Positions 32,180 through 38,673 of a DNA stretch of 38,673 bases are shown here, in pieces (positions within the stretch are counted from its first letter, which is position 1; each line of letters starts with the position of its first letter). The position numbers and the translations under genes are program-made. The notes beneath the pieces are model-generated. The model was given only the letters and a program-made list of their open reading frames with translations. It did no database searches and was not told the DNA's origin. Source of the DNA: an uncultured Anaerotruncus sp. (GTDB lineage Bacteria; Bacillota; Clostridia; Oscillospirales; CAG-272). The DNA is taken from assembly GCA_905210995.1 (NCBI GenBank), contig CAJLZE010000012.1, positions 1 through 38,673 of the forward strand, given 5' to 3'.

Positions 32180-32220
32180 AAACAAAAACGCAAAGGACTG
32201 CCCGTGGGCAGTCCTCTGCG
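32180..32220 (-). terminator. Terminator after the zinc-ribbon gene
   Basis: A 14-bp stem with one mismatch (AGGACTGCCC core) followed on the minus strand by GCGUUUUUGUUUG. Strong and close to the stop. Confidence 0.88.
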
Positions 32221-32236
32221 GATCGATCGGATCGGA

Positions 32237-32515
32237 TCACTGCTGCTGTTTATTTCTGAAGCAGTCGCTGCAGTATACGGGACGGTCGGTGCGCGGCTCG
32301 AAGGGAACCTTGCAGGGCTTTCCGCACTCTGCGCAGACAGCGTCGAACATCTGGCGTGTGCCGTTGTGGGCAGCGTTTTTACGCTTTGCGCGGCATTCCT
32401 TGCAGCGCTGGGGCTCGTTGGTGAAGCCCTTCTCGGCATAAAATTCCTGCTCGCTGGCAGTGAAAGTGAATTCTTGTCCGCATTCCTTGCAGACCAGGGT
32501 CTTGTCAGTGTACAT
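32237..32515 (-). CDS. Zinc-ribbon protein
   Basis: 92 residues. Two CxxC pairs form a first ribbon (VCKECGQEF and CKECRAKRK) and two more a second (VCAECGKPC and VYCSDC), with a basic linker. This is the family of probable zinc-binding, CxxC-type small proteins in Firmicutes. It likely binds nucleic acid or a protein partner, but that is not known. It has its own consensus promoter and a strong terminator: a monocistronic gene. Confidence 0.88.
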   Translation of the reverse strand: MYTDKTLVCKECGQEFTFTASEQEFYAEKGFTNEPQRCKECRAKRKNAAHNGTRQMFDAVCAECGKPCKVPFEPRTDRPVYCSDCFRNKQQQ

Positions 32516-32565
32516 GAGATACCTCTTTCCGTAATTACGCGAAGTCCTTTTTGGCTCGCGGGTAT

Positions 32566-32594
32566 ATTATACAGCGAAAATGGCATCTTGTCAA
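32566..32594 (-). promoter_or_regulatory. Consensus promoter of the zinc-ribbon gene
   Basis: TTGACA (32589-32594), 17-bp spacer, TATAAT (32566-32571) on the minus strand. Confidence 0.9.
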
Positions 32595-32675
32595 TAGAAT
32601 ATGTTAAAATTAAATTTACATTTTTGATTATTTTCAATAATTCCGGGGCTGGAATGATGCCGCGGAATATACGAA

Positions 32676-33764
32676 TCACTCAATATGGTCGAATCTACCA
32701 CAAAAATCCATTGTCGAGCATTCTCCGAGCGGGAGGCTGACGGGCCGTCCCTCTGCCGCAGACTTGTATATGGCAAGCACGGTCTCGAGCGCCCGCATAC
32801 CGTCGCGCGCGGTGACGTAAGGCTCGCGCCCGGTCTTTATCGCGTCGATAACATCGGCGTAGAGCGCGGTATGTCCCTTGCCGTAAACGCCGGGGATCTC
32901 GGTTTCGGGCTCACCGGATATCGCCGCCGCGTCGCGGCTGTCGCCCGCGACATGCCAGAAGCCGACCTTGTTTGCGGCTTTGCCGTTGAGCTTTACCGTG
33001 CCGTCGGTGCCGAACAGATAAAGCGTTTCCTCCATATCGGCATCGTACACATTCGTTGTTCCTTCTATCATTCCGAGCGCGCCGCTTTTGAACTTAACGA
33101 GCGCCATTCCGATGTCCTCGGCTTCGATATAAGGATGATTCATGCGCGCAGTGAGCGCCGTGACCTCCGAAATATCGCCGCCCATCAGCCAGCCGAGCAG
33201 GTCGATGCCGTGGATGCACTGATTCATCAGCGTTCCGCCGTCCTCAGCCCATGTGCCGCGCCAGTCGCCCGAGGCGTAATATTTTTCGTCGCGCCCCCAC
33301 AGCACGTGAACGCTGCCGTGCAGCAGTCTGCCGAGCCTGCCGTCGTCGATCGCGCCGCGCGCGAGCTGCACCGAACGGTTGAAGCGGTTCTGGTGGTTCG
33401 TGCTCACCGTAACGCCGGCGGCATCGGCGGCGGAGACTATGCGCCGCGCGTCTGCCATCGAGAGCGCTATCGGCTTTTCGATTATCACATTGCAGCCCGC
33501 CGCGATGCAGTCAAGAGCCACGGCGGCATGAGAACCGCTCTCCGTCGCAACGGCAACGAGCCCGGGGGCGACGTCGGCAAGCATTTTTTTGTAGTCGGTA
33601 TATCGCGGAACATCGCCGAGCTCGAAGCGCTCTGCAAGCGCCTCCGCCTTTTCGGGTACGATGTCGCATATCGCGGCGATCTCGAGCCCACGGTCGGCTG
33701 CCGCAAGCGCGGCTTTTATGTGATTCGGTGCGATCCTGCCGCAGCCTATAAGTGCATATTTCAT
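32676..33764 (-). CDS. Gfo/Idh/MocA family oxidoreductase
   Basis: 362 residues. The N-terminal Rossmann domain starts ALIGCGRIAPNH (GxGxxA); EKPIALSMADARRI is the family's EKP motif; the C-terminal alpha/beta domain includes GGTLMNQCIHGIDLLGWLMGG with the usual Asp/His region. These enzymes oxidise or reduce sugars, sugar nucleotides or inositols with NAD(P). The gene lies 12 nt after the LtaS-like gene, so a role in making or modifying a cell-surface glycopolymer is inferred. Substrate unknown. Confidence 0.92.
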   Translation of the reverse strand: MKYALIGCGRIAPNHIKAALAAADRGLEIAAICDIVPEKAEALAERFELGDVPRYTDYKKMLADVAPGLVAVATESGSHAAVALDCIAAGCNVIIEKPIALSMADARRIVSAADAAGVTVSTNHQNRFNRSVQLARGAIDDGRLGRLLHGSVHVLWGRDEKYYASGDWRGTWAEDGGTLMNQCIHGIDLLGWLMGGDISEVTALTARMNHPYIEAEDIGMALVKFKSGALGMIEGTTNVYDADMEETLYLFGTDGTVKLNGKAANKVGFWHVAGDSRDAAAISGEPETEIPGVYGKGHTALYADVIDAIKTGREPYVTARDGMRALETVLAIYKSAAEGRPVSLPLGECSTMDFCGRFDHIE

Positions 33765-33776
33765 TTCTGACGCTCC

Positions 33777-35990
33777 TTAGCCGTTCGGAAATACCTTGCG
33801 GTAATAGTCCTTGTCAAGAATATACTTCGAATATTTCTGCAGCGAATTTATTGCCGCATTGGTGGATTTGATATAGCTCTGAAGCTGGTCGCCGCTGACC
33901 GTTACGCCCGGTGCGGGGGTGAATTTGCGGGTCTTGGTGTTGTAGGAGCCGTAATCGGTTATCCAGTGCCACGAGCCGCCCTGACCGTTGCAGTTGAGGG
34001 GAACGAGCCCGGGGGTGTCCGAAAGGATATCCTGTCCGGTGATAAGGCGTGAATCGTAGTCGAGACCGAAGAGGTTGTAGACCGTCGGCATGATGTCGAT
34101 GGCGGAGCATACCTTGCTCACCTTTACGGGCTTCTTCATCGACGCCGACCAGATGATGAGCGGCGCGCGGTAGAGATCGAAGTTGCCCTCGATATCCGAG
34201 GGATTGGAGGTGAGCGGGATGCCGTAAAGCTCGGAGAGCGCCGCGTAGGTCTGGTTTGCGTCCTCCGTTATCTGATAAGGATAGTGATCGGGCGCCATCA
34301 CGAACACGGTATCCTCGAGAATACCCTTACGGTCAAGATCCTCGACGAGGGTCTTTACCATAAGCTCCACCTCATACTGCGCGGCGATATAGGAGAGCGC
34401 GTTCTCGTTGGTGTAGCCGAGGCCGGCGGCAAGGACTTCGGCGCGGTGCTTGCGGGCGTTGGCATTACCGCCCCATGTCATGTTAGCGTGACCGCTGACC
34501 GTCATGTAATAAATATGAAAGGGCTTGTCGGCTGTGATATAGTCGAGCGTGTTGACGGCAAGCTCACGGTCGGACATCGGCCACTGATCGGTGAACAGAG
34601 AGGATTTATCCCAGTTGCCGATGCCGAACCACTTGTAGCCCATGTTGGGGTGCGACTTGTCTCTGCTGTAATAAGTGTAAGTGTGGTTATGGAAGCCGTA
34701 GCATTCATAACCCGCCGCACCGAACATATTGCCGGGCGCAAATTTCATCAGCGTGTCGGCGCTGTACGCAAGGCACTTTGTAGAGGTGTAGAAGTTGCCG
34801 GACATAACGGCATATTCGCCGGTCGCGGTGCTTCCGCCCCAGCAGGAGCAGTAATAGTTTTCAAAAACGAAGCCCTCGTTCTTCATCTTCCAGAGCGTGG
34901 GGGTGAGCTTTTCGTTTATCGCTGCCGGCGCCCATGCCTCAACGGTCATGATTATGACATTTTTGCCCTCAAAAAGGCCGGTATAGGCGTTTTTCTTGGA
35001 GGGCGTGCGGTTCTGAAAGTACTTATGCGCGTTCTGCAGCTCTTTGTTCGTAGTGCCGGCAATGAGCGCGTCAAAGTCGATATCGAGCACGTTGGGGCTC
35101 GTGTCTACCGGCTTCGGCGGCTCGGTATCCACAGAGTCGCCCGACGTGCCCGGCGTCGGCGCGTCGGTGGCGGGGGTCGTCGTCTGGAATATCTCATTCG
35201 GGTCTACCGTGGTGCCGTCGGGCGTGTGGATGGGATCGTCTCCGGACGGGACGCCGAAAAGGGTATACTGCGTGTCGAGCCTGAAGGCGGTCAGAAGCCC
35301 GAAGCGCTGAACAGCCTCTGAGATGCTGTAGCCCGAGCCGTAGTAGTATTTGTCGTCGAATTCCTCGTTGTGGTATGAGATAAAGCTGTTGCCGCCCAGT
35401 ATGAGCACGCAGGCGACTGCGAGGGCAATGCCGCGCAGGCTCCAGTCATACGGCTCGGCGGGCATATACTTTCTGCCGAATATGCAATAGAGCACGAACG
35501 GCATAAGGAGCAGCAGCACACCGTACCAGTTTGAGATGATGGTGCTGAGGGTCTCGCGCCAGAATGCTGTGGCATTGCCCGCCTCGGCAAGCTGATCCCA
35601 ATAGAAAAAGGTATGAAAGAACTTGTAATAGATGAGCTGAACGTTGAAATATACGCTGAAGAAGCCGGATATGACAAGCGTCAGTATGAAATTGACCTTT
35701 TTGCTGAAGAAGGACGTCAGCACGGCACAGATCAGCCCCGTGCCGAACGAAAACAGCACGGCGTAGGCAAACTGTCTGCCGGTGAGCTTTCCGAACAGCA
35801 GAAAGCGAAGAACAAGCTCAAGATAGAGCACAAAAAGCGGCCACACCATGACCGACAATATGTTGTGATAGCCGCGCTCGGAGGGATCCTTATCCGCCGG
35901 TGTGCGGCGCGGTGCCGTGCGGCGGCGTGCGGCGTTTTCTATTCTGCCGAAATCGTCTCGCGTCACGGCGTTATCGGGATTGTAATTCAT
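33777..35990 (-). CDS. LtaS-like membrane sulfatase/phosphoglycerol transferase
   Basis: 737 residues from ATG 35990 (AGGAAG site). Five hydrophobic segments lie between about 43 and 205, then a Thr/Pro-rich linker (255-300), then an extracellular sulfatase-like domain: IIMTVEAWAP (Glu351), GGSTATGEYAVMSG with the likely catalytic Thr388, and APDHYPY with the metal Asp-His. In LtaS the Thr is charged with glycerol phosphate to build lipoteichoic acid. Related proteins move phosphoglycerol or phosphoethanolamine, so the donor is not certain. The cytoplasmic N-terminus (about 40 residues) is unusually basic and long. Confidence 0.9.
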   Translation of the reverse strand: MNYNPDNAVTRDDFGRIENAARRRTAPRRTPADKDPSERGYHNILSVMVWPLFVLYLELVLRFLLFGKLTGRQFAYAVLFSFGTGLICAVLTSFFSKKVNFILTLVISGFFSVYFNVQLIYYKFFHTFFYWDQLAEAGNATAFWRETLSTIISNWYGVLLLLMPFVLYCIFGRKYMPAEPYDWSLRGIALAVACVLILGGNSFISYHNEEFDDKYYYGSGYSISEAVQRFGLLTAFRLDTQYTLFGVPSGDDPIHTPDGTTVDPNEIFQTTTPATDAPTPGTSGDSVDTEPPKPVDTSPNVLDIDFDALIAGTTNKELQNAHKYFQNRTPSKKNAYTGLFEGKNVIIMTVEAWAPAAINEKLTPTLWKMKNEGFVFENYYCSCWGGSTATGEYAVMSGNFYTSTKCLAYSADTLMKFAPGNMFGAAGYECYGFHNHTYTYYSRDKSHPNMGYKWFGIGNWDKSSLFTDQWPMSDRELAVNTLDYITADKPFHIYYMTVSGHANMTWGGNANARKHRAEVLAAGLGYTNENALSYIAAQYEVELMVKTLVEDLDRKGILEDTVFVMAPDHYPYQITEDANQTYAALSELYGIPLTSNPSDIEGNFDLYRAPLIIWSASMKKPVKVSKVCSAIDIMPTVYNLFGLDYDSRLITGQDILSDTPGLVPLNCNGQGGSWHWITDYGSYNTKTRKFTPAPGVTVSGDQLQSYIKSTNAAINSLQKYSKYILDKDYYRKVFPNG

Positions 35991-36075
35991 TCGTACTTCC
36001 TTTCCATGTTCTGATGCTGTCCGGCGTAGGCGGACAGATGCGCCTGACATTCCGCAAGCGCTGCCGACTGCATTT

Positions 36076-36104
36076 ATTTTACCACTTTATGCGCCTGTAT
36101 TCAA
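36076..36104 (-). promoter_or_regulatory. Promoter of the LtaS-like/oxidoreductase operon
   Basis: TTGAAT (36099-36104), 17-bp spacer, TAAAAT (36076-36081) on the minus strand. Confidence 0.75.
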
Positions 36105-36227
36105 TCATAATCTGAAATCAGTTGTAAATTATTTGTTATCCCCGGCGCCGCGTTGCCCCGGCGCGGGTGTTCACACGATCTTTGCGGCGAAAAGTTATAC
36201 TATATTGTGAACATTCCCGCTTTTGCC

Positions 36228-36256
36228 TTGACAGCGCGTTTTGTCGATGGTAAAAT
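36228..36256 (+). promoter_or_regulatory. Promoter of the large secreted protein
   Basis: TTGACA (36228-36233), 17-bp spacer, TAAAAT (36251-36256); a second TATAAT at 36257-36262 is too far from the -35. Apart from this divergent promoter pair I see no gene in 35,991-36,342. Confidence 0.75.
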
Positions 36257-36342
36257 TATAATGTGAATTTATTGCCATACTCGCCGCTGTCGGTCGGGGC
36301 GGATCACATGAAGTCATAAACAGTCGGAAAGGCAGTGTCAAA

Positions 36343-38583
36343 ATGAAGAGATCGCACCGTAACGCCGGTATATACATAAACAGAATGCTCAGATGCGCCG
36401 TTTCTCTCATCGCGGCGCTGTCGGTGCTTTTATGCAATCCCATGCTCCTCTCCGCGGTGTCGGAGACATCGAACGGGTATGAAATGCCCGATCTCGACGC
36501 CACCGACGCTGAATTCGTGACCGCCATCAGCACCCTGCGCTCGCGTGCGCTCGTTTACGCCGGTGTGCGCTCCTTCAACGGCTATTGCGCATGGTATGTG
36601 AACATCCAGCTTTTGCTGCTCGGCATAAACCGCACATATGTGGGCGGCAACGGCAACGACGAATTCGGAAATTACTGCAACCTCACAAAAACGACCGGCG
36701 GATACCGCGTACGGGCATACCCCGAGGACGACTACACGCTGAAGAGCGCGCTCGAGGCGATAGTCGCCGCAGCGGACGGCAAGCCGGTGCGCAATGTGCT
36801 TGCGGGCTTCTCAAAAGCCGGCGGCGCCGGAGAAAAATACGGTCACACCTTCTTTATCCACCTCATCCGCGACGGCAGCGTTTTCTTTTCCGACAGCTAC
36901 GGCATAAGAGTCGGCGGAAAATACTATCCCGAGGGCAGTGTGATAAAATGCACGATAGACGAGCTTTTTGCCTGCTACAACCCGCGCTCGTTTGTGTTTG
37001 ACGGAGTTATCCTGTTTGAAGAGGACGACGGTCAGACGCCCGAGCCCGCTGTGGGGGTAGATGCTCCCGCCGTCTGCCGCGTAGATGCCGAGGGCGGTCT
37101 GCGCGTAAGATCGGGGCCCGGCACGGGATATGCCCACCTTGCGCTCATCCCCGACGGCAGCACCGTATGGGTGACCGAAATAAGCGCCGACGGGCGTTGG
37201 GGACGCGTTTTCTACGGCGGTAAGGATGGCTGGTCGTCTCTCGAATACATGAAAAAGACCGGTGAGCTGCCGGCGGTGATATACGACATATACAACGGCG
37301 GCGAGCACACCGAGCGCGCGGGCTTTGAGACGCTCGACGAGGCTGCGGGCGAGGCGGCAAGGCGGCTTGCCGCGGGCGATGACGGCACCGAGGTACGCCT
37401 TCTGCTGACCGACACACTGGGCGGCGGAGACGTCACCCTGCCCGCGGGCGTGGTGCTCGACTGCGGCGCATTCGGTGCGGGCGGGACAACGCTGCGCGTT
37501 GATGGCGGCGCGGTCATATCGGATAAAGCGCTGCAGGCTCTTGAGGACGATCCCTTTGTAGCCTCCGAAAATATCGGCGGCAGGATATCATACACCTCTG
37601 CGTTTGATATTTCGGTGCGTTCGGCAAGCCTTGTCATCGCCGACAATGTCGCCATACGCTTCGGCGCCGACGCCTCCGACCGCACGGGCTCCGGCAACGG
37701 GATAGAATATTCGCTCGTTTACACCGTGGGCGACGGCGAGACAGAGGAAAGCCCGCTCTCCTCCGTCGGCGACAACGGTTATCTTTACTTCATGACCGAG
37801 GGACTGCCGCCAAAAAAGATGGCTGACACAGTTCGCGCCTACGTGCGTGCCACCGCGATGTCGGGCGGCGTTACATACGAAAGATTCTCTGGCGAGGTGA
37901 GCTACTCCGTCACGCAGTACGCCGCGAATATGTACGGCGGCGGCGAGGGCGAGGAGAGGCGAAAGCTTGACCGCCTGCTCAGCGCGATGCTGAACTACGG
38001 CTCCGAAGCGCAGAGCTATTTTGATTACAACACGGAAAATCCCGCAAAGCTTGCGCTGCCCGAGGACGGACAGGCGCTGCCCGAATTCCCCGAGGACGAG
38101 CTGTGGCGGCGCGCAGCGGAGGCGCCGGATGTTGATTATTCAAGCCGTGCGCACATCACCTCGGCAAGCCTTGACCTGAAGGATAAGGTCGGCATACGCA
38201 TGCGTGCTACCGGACTTGAGGACGGCAGCAGCTACCGTCTGCTCGTGTGGAGCGGTGCGGAATATGCCGCTCTCGTCTCGGGCGGCGACGCGGGCGCTCT
38301 TCTCACGATGGACAACTGCAAAACGGTGCTCACCCATACCGACGGTGTGTTTGAGCTTGACGGTATACCCGCCAAAAAGTTAGCCGACACATACTATTTC
38401 CGGCTTTGCGAGACTGATGCCGATGGCAGCGTGAGCTATGACCGCGTGCTCTCTTACAGTGTGACGACATACTGCGCGAACAAGGCGTCGGGCAACGACG
38501 GACTTGCGGCGCTCTGCCGCTCCATTGCCGTTTACTCCGCAGCGGCAAGAGAATATTTCGACTATACGATCGACGGGCAGTAA
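36343..38583 (+). CDS. Large secreted protein: putative Cys-His-Asp hydrolase, SH3b, duplicated C-terminal module
   Basis: 746 residues. Signal sequence about 16-40. Residues 75-225 look like a CHAP/NlpC-type domain: Cys82 in NGYCAWYV, His168 in KYGHTFFIHL, and Asp184 in VFFSDSYG, in the order of a catalytic triad. Residues 243-305 are an SH3b domain (GLRVRSGPGTGYAHL, GRWGRVFYGGKDGW). After a beta-rich region, two modules of about 150 residues repeat (VAIRFGAD and VGIRMRAT; KKMADTVRAYV and KKLADTYYFRL; SYSVTQYAANMY and SYSVTTYCANKA; YFDY at each end). It probably cleaves or binds the cell wall or a surface polymer. The triad is inferred from spacing and the repeat family is unnamed to me. Confidence 0.82.
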   Translation: MKRSHRNAGIYINRMLRCAVSLIAALSVLLCNPMLLSAVSETSNGYEMPDLDATDAEFVTAISTLRSRALVYAGVRSFNGYCAWYVNIQLLLLGINRTYVGGNGNDEFGNYCNLTKTTGGYRVRAYPEDDYTLKSALEAIVAAADGKPVRNVLAGFSKAGGAGEKYGHTFFIHLIRDGSVFFSDSYGIRVGGKYYPEGSVIKCTIDELFACYNPRSFVFDGVILFEEDDGQTPEPAVGVDAPAVCRVDAEGGLRVRSGPGTGYAHLALIPDGSTVWVTEISADGRWGRVFYGGKDGWSSLEYMKKTGELPAVIYDIYNGGEHTERAGFETLDEAAGEAARRLAAGDDGTEVRLLLTDTLGGGDVTLPAGVVLDCGAFGAGGTTLRVDGGAVISDKALQALEDDPFVASENIGGRISYTSAFDISVRSASLVIADNVAIRFGADASDRTGSGNGIEYSLVYTVGDGETEESPLSSVGDNGYLYFMTEGLPPKKMADTVRAYVRATAMSGGVTYERFSGEVSYSVTQYAANMYGGGEGEERRKLDRLLSAMLNYGSEAQSYFDYNTENPAKLALPEDGQALPEFPEDELWRRAAEAPDVDYSSRAHITSASLDLKDKVGIRMRATGLEDGSSYRLLVWSGAEYAALVSGGDAGALLTMDNCKTVLTHTDGVFELDGIPAKKLADTYYFRLCETDADGSVSYDRVLSYSVTTYCANKASGNDGLAALCRSIAVYSAAAREYFDYTIDGQ

Positions 38584-38673
38584 AAAAAGCCGCGACGCAT
38601 AACCGGCGCCCGGCACCGGAGCGCTGCCGTGACCGTGCAATATATTTCCGGATAAAAGGCTGCCGCGCTAACG

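Noticed and set aside
32074..32679. N-terminal extension of the first EEP lipoprotein to about 670 residues
   Set aside because: It runs antiparallel-in-frame through the zinc-ribbon gene, its terminator and the lipoprotein promoter; a signal peptide with lipobox begins at 32073.

Overview
The window joins two very different pieces of DNA. Positions 1 to about 18,300 are a block of minus-strand genes typical of an integrative/conjugative-type element of Clostridia. From 18,484 onward lies host chromosome with a GC-rich, strongly C/G-ending codon style. The gene families (DUF3784, DUF3789, DUF6133, SpoVG-like, an LtaS-type sulfatase, promoters close to TTGACA-17-TATAAT) suggest a Gram-positive, probably gut, Clostridia/Oscillospiraceae-like bacterium. 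This assignment is an inference from gene content, not a phylogeny. No integrase, relaxase or type IV secretion gene is in view, so the element continues past the left edge and its mobility is inferred.

Element, read in transcription order (right to left). First comes a defence-evasion block: a protein of unknown function (17167-18027), an ArdA-like protein (16021-17166), a DUF3784 membrane protein with its own promoter, a DUF6809-like protein, and a small protein (14797-15180). Next is a methylation block: a C5-cytosine methyltransferase broken at its catalytic motif (13610-14785), a mobile SAM synthetase metK, a 32-residue DUF3789 micropeptide, and a Dam-type adenine methylase. Then follow polyvalent accessory proteins (Api92-like/LPD28, AbrB-like, DUF3849, YodL+DUF3846, SpoVG-like). 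Last is a Tad/Flp-type pilus locus: pilin, prepilin peptidase, CpaB, TadZ-like, TadA, TadB, TadC, two minor pseudopilin-like proteins, a membrane protein with an acidic/Pro-rich tail, and a secreted repeat protein cut by the window edge. A degenerate RelE/ParE toxin end plus a terminator sits inside the pilus operon.

Junction (18,028-18,635): a weak Cys-rich frame, a terminator-like hairpin, a tRNA T-arm-like fragment, a 14-nt direct repeat, and an intact tRNA-Gln(CUG) with a consensus promoter and a strong terminator. The tRNA 3' end faces the element, which is the usual layout for tRNA-targeted integration.

Chromosome: 18,636-27,522 is one shikimate/Phe/Tyr operon on the minus strand (pheA, aroB, aroC, aroE-aroK fusion, aroQ, aroA, tyrA, aroF-type DAHP synthase, membrane protein). 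It begins with a consensus promoter, a 59-codon leader peptide with a dense run of Phe and Tyr codons, and an intrinsic terminator before pheA. This is the layout of ribosome-mediated attenuation. I consider it the strongest regulatory discovery here, because Firmicutes amino-acid operons more often use T-boxes or TRAP. To its right are a diacylglycerol-kinase-like lipid kinase, a two-TM stalk protein, a tandem pair of paralogous lipoproteins with endonuclease/exonuclease/phosphatase domains, a zinc-ribbon protein, a Gfo/Idh/MocA oxidoreductase co-transcribed with an LtaS-like membrane sulfatase, and a large secreted protein with a putative Cys-His-Asp amidase/peptidase domain, an SH3b domain and a duplicated C-terminal module.
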